The notes below the pieces were generated by a model, which ran no database searches, was not told the origin of the DNA, and saw nothing but the letters and a program-made list of their open reading frames with translations. From CALHRB01 sp964473465 (GTDB taxonomy: Bacteria > Bacteroidota > Ignavibacteria > Kapaibacteriales > UBA2268), in contig CAYYPE010000004.1 of the NCBI GenBank assembly GCA_964473465.1, forward strand, positions 124,001 to 188,000: DNA of 64,000 nt, read 5' to 3'. Below, in pieces: positions 54,945-63,784 of the stretch. Numbering within the stretch: the first letter of the stretch is position 1; every line of letters starts with the position of its first letter. The translations under genes and the position numbers were made by a program.

Positions 54945-56819
54945 TTAAAATCCTTTATCCATCATAATTTTGAGAGAGATTGTTCTTCCCGGATCGAAAA
55001 CCCTGATTCCTGCTGAATATGGATCACGTGCAGTTGATAGATATCTGCTGAATCTATGATTAAGAAGATTATCTATACCCAGAATAAACTTAAAAGGTTG
55101 GATTTCGTAGTCTATTGCGACTCCAATCGTGTTCCATGATTCAGAAGTCAGTTCCATCAGTCTTCTGTCAATCCTTTTCTGAGCATTTTCCCATTGGTGA
55201 TAGATTTTGATACCAATTCCGAGAAACTTTGGAAATGTCAAAGTGTTAATTAAACTTAACGGTGCGATTTCGGCAAGTGGCTCGCTATTAGTTTGATTTT
55301 CGCCCCAAATGAAATTCAGTTGACTTTCGAACCATTCATAACGAACCTCTAAGTAAGCATTGGCTATAATAGCATCAATATTTTTATAAGTCATTCTTGC
55401 TTTTTGTCCCGGAACGGTATCAGCAGATAGATTTACATAATTCCAGATATAATTTCCATTAAGTCCAAAATTTAAAAAGTCTGCCACATTGAAATCAAAT
55501 CTTAGATTGGTTTTTATTGGCTGTTTCAATCTGGGGTTACCCAGCCAATCGGGATTCTGCATTAACCGGCGAAGCGAAATAAATAACTGCTCGGCTCCCG
55601 GTGTTGTGCTTGATATCTCCGCTGATATCGAAGTCCCGAAGTCATCAGACCATTGTAAACGGCGTGACAGATTTAAAGCACCTATGATAAAAAATCTTTT
55701 GTCGCTTGCTTCGGAACTATATTTTTTAAAAATATTGAGTGTTGAATCATCTGTAAATCCCGAATAAGCAAAACCCAAACGAGCATTAGCATAAAAATAA
55801 TCAAAGTCGTAGCCATAGTTTCCTGTTGCCGTGATTTCCATCACCCCCGGTAAAGCTTTGTTATTGATTCTCATAGAATTCATTTTACTCAATATATAAT
55901 TGTCAGCCGTCCAGCTTCTTAATGTGATATCATAAAAATCTCCGGTAAGCCCGATTGTTAGATTTTTTGCGTCAGTCTCCATATCCATAGAACTGAAAGT
56001 CTTTCGTAAGCCATTATTCATCAGATGGGATGTATAGTTTATATAAATCTTGTTGCTTTTGTATTTAGCAAAACCACTAAAAAACATCGTTTCCCGTTCG
56101 TCCATCCTCAGATATGGGAATAAAACATCCTTGCTACCGCTTGAGCTTATGCCTGCTTCAATATCACCAAACGAGTGCCTTAATGATAATGACCAGTAGT
56201 TGAAATTTGGTGTTGAGGAAAAACCATAGAGTGAGTCGAAACCTGAACCGTTCGCATCTTTATATGGTTTCCCAAAGGAAAAACGAGCAACCAGGCCCGT
56301 TTTCATCGCTTCAGCCATAATTTGAGCATCAAAATCATTTTGTGATAGTAAGTTTCCCGATAGAATTGAACTTAAATGAAATTTCTCGCTTAACTCTTTT
56401 CGCTGAAACTCAATCTTTCCGTAAAGCGATGAATTGCTTGTGCTTGATGTTCTCGCTAATTTGAAACCATCCATTTCAATTATATTTACTCGTGTAATTG
56501 GTGCATCCATTCTATTCGGGCAGGCACATTGAATTGCTTCCCCGTCAAGAACTAAAGCAATATCACTGCGCTTAAAACCATCCAGATAGAAATCCTGAGT
56601 TAAACTTCCCCCCCTTCTGATTAAGTTCATACCATCTTTTGAAAAAATCAGTGACTGATAATCAGGATTATACTGATAACTTTGCTGAAAATTAAATTCC
56701 CTTTGCTTAACAACTTCAATCTCTTTCATTTTGTAAATTTTTCCGGAATCACTTTCTTCGGCAACCAGAACAGATAAATTCAAAACAAGAATAAGTAATA
56801 ATTTATAATTTATAGTCAT
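54945..56819 (-). CDS. TonB-dependent receptor with OprC/NosA-like copper site motifs
   Basis: 624 residues, with a signal peptide to about residue 20. A plug domain (residues 30-140: YLDGFKRSDIALVLDGEAIQ, then RVNIIEMDG) precedes a barrel ending FRYLSTARDP-like segments and ISLKIMM. In the plug, CACPNRMD gives Cys100-x3-Met104; in the barrel, SHLMNN gives His265-x-Met267. In OprC of Pseudomonas copper is bound by a Cys/Met pair in the plug and a His-x-Met pair in the barrel about 180 residues later; here the gap is 165. This makes copper the likely ligand. The next upstream gene is a small cysteine protein found near copper receptors. Confidence 0.85.
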   Translation of the reverse strand: MTINYKLLLILVLNLSVLVAEESDSGKIYKMKEIEVVKQREFNFQQSYQYNPDYQSLIFSKDGMNLIRRGGSLTQDFYLDGFKRSDIALVLDGEAIQCACPNRMDAPITRVNIIEMDGFKLARTSSTSNSSLYGKIEFQRKELSEKFHLSSILSGNLLSQNDFDAQIMAEAMKTGLVARFSFGKPYKDANGSGFDSLYGFSSTPNFNYWSLSLRHSFGDIEAGISSSGSKDVLFPYLRMDERETMFFSGFAKYKSNKIYINYTSHLMNNGLRKTFSSMDMETDAKNLTIGLTGDFYDITLRSWTADNYILSKMNSMRINNKALPGVMEITATGNYGYDFDYFYANARLGFAYSGFTDDSTLNIFKKYSSEASDKRFFIIGALNLSRRLQWSDDFGTSISAEISSTTPGAEQLFISLRRLMQNPDWLGNPRLKQPIKTNLRFDFNVADFLNFGLNGNYIWNYVNLSADTVPGQKARMTYKNIDAIIANAYLEVRYEWFESQLNFIWGENQTNSEPLAEIAPLSLINTLTFPKFLGIGIKIYHQWENAQKRIDRRLMELTSESWNTIGVAIDYEIQPFKFILGIDNLLNHRFSRYLSTARDPYSAGIRVFDPGRTISLKIMMDKGF

Positions 56820-56918
56820 ATTTTCATTCTAATATTATTTAACAAAAATTAAAAAATAAGAAGTAAGATATTTCTTAGAATAACTCTAAGATAAAGTTTT
56901 AAGATTTTCTGTAATTAA

Positions 56919-57311
56919 CTAAAAGATACTTTTTGGTGGTGGACTGGGTGGATCATTCTTCTCTGTATTTATTTTATTTTCATTCTTTAAACCATTTAGG
57001 AATTTCGATTGAAGCCTAAAGTTTAAAATATCCTTCAATTCTAATATTGCTATTGAATTCTCATCAAACTTATTTCTTAAATAGGGTAATTTATCTGTTG
57101 AGTTCTCTTTATCATCTTCATTATTATTTAGATTTTGTTTTAGGTGGCATTTTCCTTGACAGGTATTTTTCGGCTTGTTCCTTTCAACGCAAAGATTTCT
57201 GATAATGTAATTGTAATTGAATTTATATTCCAACCAGCAAACAATACCTCTGCTACTGGTAATTAGAGTTGCAGCGGCTAAACAAATACAAATTATTTGT
57301 TTAAAAAACAT
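56919..57311 (-). CDS. Small cysteine-containing membrane or exported protein next to the copper-type receptor
   Basis: 130 residues from the ATG at 57311 (a TTG four codons upstream is less likely). One hydrophobic N-terminal segment (residues 5-20). The middle has NLCVERNKPKNTCQGKCHLK with a CxxxC pair, similar to small Bacteroidota proteins that I have seen beside TonB receptors for metals. The C-terminus is polar and proline-rich (NDPPSPPPKS). It lies 99 bases above the receptor gene on the same strand. A metal-binding or chaperone role is inferred only. Confidence 0.6.
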   Translation of the reverse strand: MFFKQIICICLAAATLITSSRGIVCWLEYKFNYNYIIRNLCVERNKPKNTCQGKCHLKQNLNNNEDDKENSTDKLPYLRNKFDENSIAILELKDILNFRLQSKFLNGLKNENKINTEKNDPPSPPPKSIF

Positions 57312-57542
57312 ATTATTAAACAAATTTAAATAGGATTATTTTGTCCGTTTTAAATTACGATAATTTTCAAAATAAAACAAATAATGTTCAAAAATACTAT
57401 TAAAATTTATACCTTCTCCTTGATCAAGGATTGTTTTTAATAAAAAATTAATTAGTAACTTTTCGGTTTATTTCTTTTCTAATTAGGAACTTTTAATTAA
57501 TTTCCTTAATAAACAAATGACAAATAATTGAATTAGTTGTAT

Positions 57543-59720
57543 ATGAGATTTTATAAAATAGAGATTTTTAAAAATTTACTTGTTTATATTTTAGCATTAA
57601 TTTTTTCTTGCTTCGTGTTATTATCGAAGGAGACGACTAAACCGGAAGACAGTCTGCTTTTTCATTTTGGTCCTTATGTTAATTACAACCTGAATATTCA
57701 TCTGGCAGATTTCAATAAACTCCCCGGAGTGCCGAATTGTTGTCCGAGATTCAGAACTACCTTTGGTTCAGGTTATTCTTTAGGTGCTTTTCTTGATTTA
57801 CCTTTAAGGAAAGACCTCGGCATTGATTTAAGGTTAAGTTTTTCTGACTTGGGAGCAAATTTAAGCGAAGAGCAAAATATCGGCAATATCAGATTGAAAG
57901 AAACAAGCCCCCCGTTTAATACATTTACTGGAAATATCACTGTTGAGCACTTAATCAAAGCCAAACTTTTACAAATTGGTCTTGAACCGGCTTTATATTT
58001 CACTTTCTTTGGCAATCTCAGGAGTTATATGGGTTTTAAGGTTGGCTATTTTCTTAAAAACCAATATGACCAGAGTGAAAAAATTATATCTCCCGGAAAT
58101 GTCGTTTTTCTGGACGATAGAATCATACGTAACGACATTTATAATCAGGAAATTCCCGAGATTAGTAAATTACAAATTTCAGGACTGCTTGGTATTTCGT
58201 TCGACCTCCCGCTTGGCAGAGGTTTAATGTTAGCTCCGGAAATAAGGTATTACCTTCCGTTCACCAGAGTAACTTCAGTTGATTGGCGTATAGCTTCCCT
58301 GAACCTTGGGGCATCGCTAAGAATTCCTGTATTCAAGATACCTCCAAAAACAATTTACGACACAATTTATGTTCGGGACACTGTCAGTATATTTGATGAC
58401 AAGATTCTTTTTCCTGAAGTCTCCATGACTGATTATAAAATCACAGAATCCTCTTCAAAAAAAGGCAATATTATTACTATAACAACAAAATATCATGAAA
58501 AATATGAAAAGAAAATTCCTAAACTTGAACCTCCTTCACTTTCATTAACAATATACGGTATGACAAGAAACAAAGTGATCATACCTGAACCTGTAATGGA
58601 AATTGAAGAAATCGAGACAACAGAGGAATTTCCACTTCTTCCCTACGTTTATTTCAAAAGAGGAAATGCAGAGCTTAACAATACTTCTATGAAACTTTTA
58701 TCCATAAACGATATAAATCAATTCAACGAACAAAATCTGCGATGGGATGTCATTGAAATCTATAAAAATTTGCTAAATATTTTGGGTAAAAGGCTATCTA
58801 CTTATGAAAATGCAAGAATTTTAATTAAAGGCTGTAATAATAACACAAATGAAGAAGAAAACAATTTAACACTCTCACAAAACAGAGCCGAATCCATAAG
58901 GGACTATCTGATTAATGTCTGGCAGATAAATCCCTCAAGAATCCAGATAGAATCCAGAAACCTACCCGAAATCCCTACTAATAATTTATTAGAGGACGGA
59001 AAGGAAGAAAATCAAAGAGTTGAAATTTCCTCCGATGATGAAAGAATCTTTCAGCCTGTCAGGTTGAATGAAATAATCAAAAAATCCAATCCGCCATTAA
59101 TCGGTTTGATACCAGCTATAAATACAAAAGTAGGATTGAAAGGATGGGAAATAATTGCTGAGCAGGAAAATAGCCGTTTGGTTAGTTTCACAGGGTCTGC
59201 AGCACCCGATACTTTGCTCTGGGATGTTGAAAACAATATCATTCCACGACTCGAAACACCCATTAAAATTAGTCTTAGTGCAGAAGATATTTTTGAACAA
59301 AAAAATTCCATTGAAAAAGAAATTCAAATAAGGCAAAAAACCATAAAAACTAAAAGAGAGATAATTAAAAATGATACTATCTTTAATAAATTTTCACTCA
59401 TATTGTTTGATTTTGATAAATTTGAACTGAACGAAGCTCAGAAAAAGATACTTTACAATATTAAAAATAATTATATTGCTCGAAATTCAATCGTCAGAAT
59501 TAAAGGCTATGCTGATAGAATCGGAACTGCTGAATACAACAAAGAACTTAGCAGAAAAAGATGCGAGCAGGTTGCTAACATTCTAAATCACAATCCAGAT
59601 TTGGTAAAGATTGAGCCATACGGTAGCGACATCCTGATTTATAATAACGATCTGCCCTTTGGCAGAAGCTATTCAAGAACTGTTCAGATTTCAATTGAAA
59701 CGCCAGTTGTAAATAAGTAA
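57543..59720 (+). CDS. Outer-membrane/periplasmic protein with tandem OmpA-like domains (paralogue of 9216)
   Basis: 725 residues from the ATG at 57543 (a TTG two codons up is open). A signal peptide or anchor covers residues 8-28. The N-terminal barrel-like part has LPGVPNCCPRF and GYSLGAFLDLP, matching the 9216 gene. Two OmpA domains follow: the first around LPYVYFKRGNAELN with ILIKGCNN and NQRVEISSDD, the second around FSLILFDFDKFELNE with RIKGYADRIGTAEYN and SYSRTVQI. They should bind peptidoglycan. It is a single gene before the ECF sigma gene at 59804. Confidence 0.85.
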   Translation: MRFYKIEIFKNLLVYILALIFSCFVLLSKETTKPEDSLLFHFGPYVNYNLNIHLADFNKLPGVPNCCPRFRTTFGSGYSLGAFLDLPLRKDLGIDLRLSFSDLGANLSEEQNIGNIRLKETSPPFNTFTGNITVEHLIKAKLLQIGLEPALYFTFFGNLRSYMGFKVGYFLKNQYDQSEKIISPGNVVFLDDRIIRNDIYNQEIPEISKLQISGLLGISFDLPLGRGLMLAPEIRYYLPFTRVTSVDWRIASLNLGASLRIPVFKIPPKTIYDTIYVRDTVSIFDDKILFPEVSMTDYKITESSSKKGNIITITTKYHEKYEKKIPKLEPPSLSLTIYGMTRNKVIIPEPVMEIEEIETTEEFPLLPYVYFKRGNAELNNTSMKLLSINDINQFNEQNLRWDVIEIYKNLLNILGKRLSTYENARILIKGCNNNTNEEENNLTLSQNRAESIRDYLINVWQINPSRIQIESRNLPEIPTNNLLEDGKEENQRVEISSDDERIFQPVRLNEIIKKSNPPLIGLIPAINTKVGLKGWEIIAEQENSRLVSFTGSAAPDTLLWDVENNIIPRLETPIKISLSAEDIFEQKNSIEKEIQIRQKTIKTKREIIKNDTIFNKFSLILFDFDKFELNEAQKKILYNIKNNYIARNSIVRIKGYADRIGTAEYNKELSRKRCEQVANILNHNPDLVKIEPYGSDILIYNNDLPFGRSYSRTVQISIETPVVNK

Positions 59721-59803
59721 TTTTTTTTAAGCCCTGTAAATTTTTTTTTGTAACTTTTTTAAGTTCCTTTGTGTCTTTAACTTGAGAAGAAAATGATATA
59801 AAA

Positions 59804-60367
59804 ATGTTTGGTAATAAACATAGAGTAGAAGAAAAAGAAATTCAGAAAGCAGTTGAGCAGCTGAACAAAGGCAGTGCAGAAGCTTTTCATATTCTTTATG
59901 AAAAATACAGGAATAATATTTATAAGTTCTGTCTGAGAATGTTGAATGAAGTCGAACTCGCCGAGGACGCTTTTCAGGAAACCTTTATCAAAATTTATGA
60001 ACACAGAAATGAATTCAAAGGTGAAAACTTTACTGCGTGGGCTTTCAGAATTGCCAGAAATACCTGCTTAAACTATCTTAGAGCAAAAAAAGAATTCATT
60101 TCCTTCAATGATGAACTCTTTGAACCAATTGATCCACGAAATGAAGATGTTGCTTTGAGTGATTTCATCAAAAATGCAATTGCTCAGCTGCCAGTTCCTT
60201 TACGTGAAGCATTAATCTTAAGAGAATATGATGAGCTTTCCTATCAGGAAATCGCTAATATTCTAAATATTGATTTATCTCTTGCTAAAATAAGAGTCCA
60301 TCGTTCAAGACTAATTTTAAGAAAAATTTTAGAACCTTTAAAAAAGGAAATCTATGAATCCAGATGA
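59804..60367 (+). CDS. ECF-type RNA polymerase sigma factor
   Basis: 187 residues. Region 2 (AFHILYEKYRNNIYKFCLRML, AEDAFQETFIKIYEH, FTAWAFRIARNTCLNYLR) and region 4 (LPVPLREALILREYDELSYQEIA, then SLAKIRVHRSRLILRK) are clear. The following gene overlaps it by 14 bases and encodes a membrane protein with an anti-sigma-like N-terminus. It should activate a regulon under that protein's control. A poly-T rich upstream region has no convincing promoter match. Confidence 0.92.
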   Translation: MFGNKHRVEEKEIQKAVEQLNKGSAEAFHILYEKYRNNIYKFCLRMLNEVELAEDAFQETFIKIYEHRNEFKGENFTAWAFRIARNTCLNYLRAKKEFISFNDELFEPIDPRNEDVALSDFIKNAIAQLPVPLREALILREYDELSYQEIANILNIDLSLAKIRVHRSRLILRKILEPLKKEIYESR

Positions 60368-61691
60368 TTTAATAATGAAGTATATTGATGGTGAGCTTAG
60401 CTTTTCAGAAGATGAAGAGTTAAGAAATATCATATCTATTGAACCGAAGATTAAAGAGGATTTTGATCTTGATGTTTATATCCATTCCGCTATCAAAGAT
60501 GATTCAAATATAATTTCACCATCTCCCGAACTTATCAGTTCGACTGAAGACAAAATTCTTATGACAATTCTGTCTTCTCAGAAATTTATCCAGCCCACTA
60601 CTAAAAATTCGAAGAGAATCTATGCTTATGTTGCAGCTGTTGCGGTTTTCATTTTAATTAATTTTATCTATTTCGGTGATAATTCAATCAAAAATTCTAA
60701 CAGACTTTCCCAAATGAAAGAGGAGATGAGCTTATACTCTCCACAAATAATTTCTGAGGAGAATACACATACCGAACTTACATCAGATGATATGCTATTA
60801 CAAAAAACAAACATAAAAGATAATTTTGCTTATAACTCAAAGAAATATTCCCCAAATAGCATTTTTACTCAAAATGACTTCAAAACCGAAACACGACAAA
60901 ATCAAAATTTGAATCAAGATCTGAGTATTTTAAATAATATCGAAGAAAAATATCATTCCTCTGTATTGAATGATTTAGAAACAAATCAGAACCTCAATAT
61001 TAATCAGATTGATATTTCTCAGGTTTTTAATTCTCCAAGTGAAGTTATAATAGATAATACAAACACTAAACCAATGTTAAATATTCATGTTTCTCTATTA
61101 AATCTGTTTCAACCTTCAAATGATTTTTATTCACAAAACAGCGACATCCAGTTCAGTTCATTTTTCGGAACCGACATATACAGGAATGGAATACCCGACA
61201 AAAAAATCGGTATTTCCCATATTTCTCAAGCTATAGCATATGCTATCAATAACACTCAAAGAATTGGTATTGAACTTGGCTACACCGAATATTCTTATGA
61301 ACAGACTGTAAATGTTCTGGTTCCAATGGGGTCAATTATAAACGAAAAATATATTATCACACAATTCAATAATGATAATGAAGATGATTTAATACTCTAT
61401 CCAATAAAATTTAATAAAAATCAACAGGTTTTCTGGGGTGCTGCATTTTACGAAGAATCCTTATTATCAAATGAATATTTAAGTCTTAATGGCAGAATCG
61501 GCGGGGGTATAACCAGTGACGGTCCCCTTGGATATACAAGACTTTTTGCAAAAATTAATTTAATGAAGAACCTATCCCTCAATATTGGCTCCGAAGGCAG
61601 ATTATTTTTGGGCAGAGTTCCTGAATTAAACTCCGAAAAAAGCTGGAAATCCTCTGTATCGTTGATTTATGGTTTTCAATTTAAATTCTAA
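60354..61691 (+). CDS. Putative anti-sigma factor fused to a periplasmic/outer-membrane-like domain
   Basis: 445 residues. Residues 1-80 (LIMKYIDGELSFSEDEELRN, a short helical domain) look like an anti-sigma N-terminus without zinc ligands. One transmembrane helix is at about 90-107. A polar Asn/Gln-rich linker follows to about residue 230 (for example NQNLNQDLSILNNIEEK). The last 210 residues are beta-rich with alternating aromatics (RIGIELGYTEYSYEQTV, SLNGRIGGGITSDG, SVSLIYGFQFKF) and end in phenylalanine, as outer-membrane barrels do. This is not a usual anti-sigma shape; it may bridge both membranes. Confidence 0.7.
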   Translation: MNPDDLIMKYIDGELSFSEDEELRNIISIEPKIKEDFDLDVYIHSAIKDDSNIISPSPELISSTEDKILMTILSSQKFIQPTTKNSKRIYAYVAAVAVFILINFIYFGDNSIKNSNRLSQMKEEMSLYSPQIISEENTHTELTSDDMLLQKTNIKDNFAYNSKKYSPNSIFTQNDFKTETRQNQNLNQDLSILNNIEEKYHSSVLNDLETNQNLNINQIDISQVFNSPSEVIIDNTNTKPMLNIHVSLLNLFQPSNDFYSQNSDIQFSSFFGTDIYRNGIPDKKIGISHISQAIAYAINNTQRIGIELGYTEYSYEQTVNVLVPMGSIINEKYIITQFNNDNEDDLILYPIKFNKNQQVFWGAAFYEESLLSNEYLSLNGRIGGGITSDGPLGYTRLFAKINLMKNLSLNIGSEGRLFLGRVPELNSEKSWKSSVSLIYGFQFKF

Positions 61692-61751
61692 GAAAGTAAC
61701 ATATAATTTAATTTTATGTTAAATAATTCAAAAAATTTTAAAATAAATGTT

Positions 61752-61759
61752 TATATTTG
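61752..61759 (+). promoter_or_regulatory. Possible Bacteroidota -7 element for the T9SS BNR gene
   Basis: TATATTTG matches TAnnTTTG and lies 43 bases above the chosen ATG at 61803, which has an ATTGGAGGA ribosome site. No clear TTTG at the expected distance upstream. Its position argues against the earlier ATG at 61716 as the true start. Confidence 0.4.
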
Positions 61760-61802
61760 GAACTTGATAATTTTTTTCGTTCATTTTTTTATTGGAGGAA
61801 TA

Positions 61803-63746
61803 ATGAAATTGTTACAACAATTAAAATTTTATATGGTTATTTTTATTTTGACCGCTCTGACAGGTAATTTGAGCTTATTTAGTCAGGAAGCTATCCCCGG
61901 TCAAAAAAACAACTTCCATAATTACAAGGAAATTGAACCTGCTAACACTTCTTTGAAAGCTATAACCAATTTACCACCAAAATCCTTGACTGTAAATTTC
62001 AAAGTTCTTGATTCACTTGCAAATGCTTACTCTTATTTTACAGACAGCCAGCAACCTTTTATTTATTATGCCCCAAAAAATCTTCTTGCTACAATCAAGA
62101 GAGGTTACTACGATCTTGAAAAAACACCCGGTTACACCGGCACCCACACAAAGGATAATTTAGTAATATTAAAATCCTATGATCACGGAAAAACATGGTC
62201 TCAGCCGATTTTGGTGTATAATTCAAAGTCGCCAAATGTAGAGAGAGATTTCAACGCAAGATATCCAAGTGTTTATGCATTTGAATATGATGGAATAATC
62301 CATTTTGCCTATACTGCCCCGGCAACCGGTGGAACAGGATGGAGAGGTTTTATTAATGGTATTCATGACAGTCTTGGTTTCTTCATCACTCTTTCCAAAA
62401 CATTTACTATCGGTGGCCAAAGCTACAACTGGGGCGGAACCGACTCAAAGATTTATGCTACAACAGTTGACAACGACCCAATGGCTCTTGCTATTGGAGC
62501 TATTATGCCTCCCGGCGGCACTCCCTTAGAAATTACCTCAAATCTTGCATACAGAATGACAACAGATTTCGAAAAGTGGGTCGAAACAATTCCTCCGGCT
62601 TGGTCTGCCGACAGATTTGTTGTTCCTTCTTCTCAGACAAGAACCGACAGCTTAAGAAGTTCATCCATCGTTGGTTTAAAGCCAGCAGGCAATAAATTAT
62701 ATATGGGTGCTTACGGTAATTTCAAAGCAAGCGAAACCAATACAAAAAATGTTCCCGCTTTCTCAGTCTCTACAGATTATGGCGTTACTTGGTCAGAATT
62801 TGATATTATGCCATGGTCAATAATCCAGGCATATTCAACTCAGCTAGGTGTTGATCATAATGCAATTGGCATCGGATCATCTGATTTTGCAGTTTTCGAT
62901 AATGGAAACGTCAGCTTTATTATGACTTTGAATGAGGATACTACAAGAACTTTAAGATTATATGACGAGGCTGTTCATCAGGTTGTTGAAGTTTATAAAG
63001 AAGGAAGCACATGGGGCATAAGAAAAATTGCTGATGTTTCTGGTTATGTTCTGGCTTATTTAGGTGCAAGCTCCAATAACCAGATGGGTGGCGAGGAAAT
63101 GATTTCACGAACTGCTGATGGCGAGTATTTAGTTGCTAAATGGGTTGATTTTATTGATGCTATAGACCAAAATGGTAATATTATTAAAAATTACACTACC
63201 GACATACTTGTTGCTGTTAGACAAGCAAGTTCAAATAGTTGGGGAAATGTGATTAACATAACCGAGAGTGAAATTTACGACAGAATCACATGGATTCCCA
63301 ATCTTTTGCCAAACGATTTAAAAGATGTTCCAATCTTAAAAGTTGAGACTATTCCAAATCCAACTGATGACGCAATAGCAGCTCGAAACAGACAAAGAAC
63401 TCTGGAAACAGAGCCTCAATATGTTGTTGTTGGTAATTTTGATGCAACAATAAGTCTGGGTGTAGAAGATTCTCATGACACAAATCCATTAACTGTTTAC
63501 AACATTTATCCTAATCCTTCAAACATTGATTGTAACATAGATTTCTATCTTCCAAATAATTCTGATGTCAAAATTGAATTATACACTTTATTAGGGCAAA
63601 AGGTGAAAGTAATTGCGGATGAATATATGACAAGCGGTATTAAATCAGTCAGAATTTCTACCGCAGACATACCATCAGGTTTATATTCTGTTATGATTAC
63701 TGTAAAAGGTCAGACAATTTTACAAAAATTAAACATTATTCATTGA
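61803..63746 (+). CDS. Secreted BNR-type protein with T9SS sorting domain
   Basis: 647 residues from the ATG at 61803, chosen for its GGAGG site and the signal peptide that follows (MKLLQQLKFYMVIFILTAL, ending LFSQ|E). Two Asp-box motifs are seen (SYDHGKTW and STDYGVTW), indicating a sialidase-type beta-propeller, though no sialidase catalytic arginine triad is evident. The C-terminal 75 residues (YNIYPNPSNIDCNIDFYL, then IPSGLYSVMITV and LNIIH) are a type A T9SS sorting domain. It is probably exported to the surface. The TonB receptor gene at 63785 follows after 38 bases. Confidence 0.83.
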   Translation: MKLLQQLKFYMVIFILTALTGNLSLFSQEAIPGQKNNFHNYKEIEPANTSLKAITNLPPKSLTVNFKVLDSLANAYSYFTDSQQPFIYYAPKNLLATIKRGYYDLEKTPGYTGTHTKDNLVILKSYDHGKTWSQPILVYNSKSPNVERDFNARYPSVYAFEYDGIIHFAYTAPATGGTGWRGFINGIHDSLGFFITLSKTFTIGGQSYNWGGTDSKIYATTVDNDPMALAIGAIMPPGGTPLEITSNLAYRMTTDFEKWVETIPPAWSADRFVVPSSQTRTDSLRSSSIVGLKPAGNKLYMGAYGNFKASETNTKNVPAFSVSTDYGVTWSEFDIMPWSIIQAYSTQLGVDHNAIGIGSSDFAVFDNGNVSFIMTLNEDTTRTLRLYDEAVHQVVEVYKEGSTWGIRKIADVSGYVLAYLGASSNNQMGGEEMISRTADGEYLVAKWVDFIDAIDQNGNIIKNYTTDILVAVRQASSNSWGNVINITESEIYDRITWIPNLLPNDLKDVPILKVETIPNPTDDAIAARNRQRTLETEPQYVVVGNFDATISLGVEDSHDTNPLTVYNIYPNPSNIDCNIDFYLPNNSDVKIELYTLLGQKVKVIADEYMTSGIKSVRISTADIPSGLYSVMITVKGQTILQKLNIIH

Positions 63747-63784
63747 TAAATAAATATAATAATTAGTTCAAATAAGGAGATATA

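Noticed and set aside
57324..57542. tRNA or small RNA gene in the AT-rich gap before the second OmpA gene
   Set aside because: No cloverleaf arms or GC-rich stems could be seen; the stretch is plain AT-rich sequence.
61716..61802. Upstream ATG at 61716 as the start of the T9SS BNR protein
   Set aside because: The ATG at 61803 has a strong ribosome site and a proper signal peptide directly after it, and a -7-like element lies between the two.
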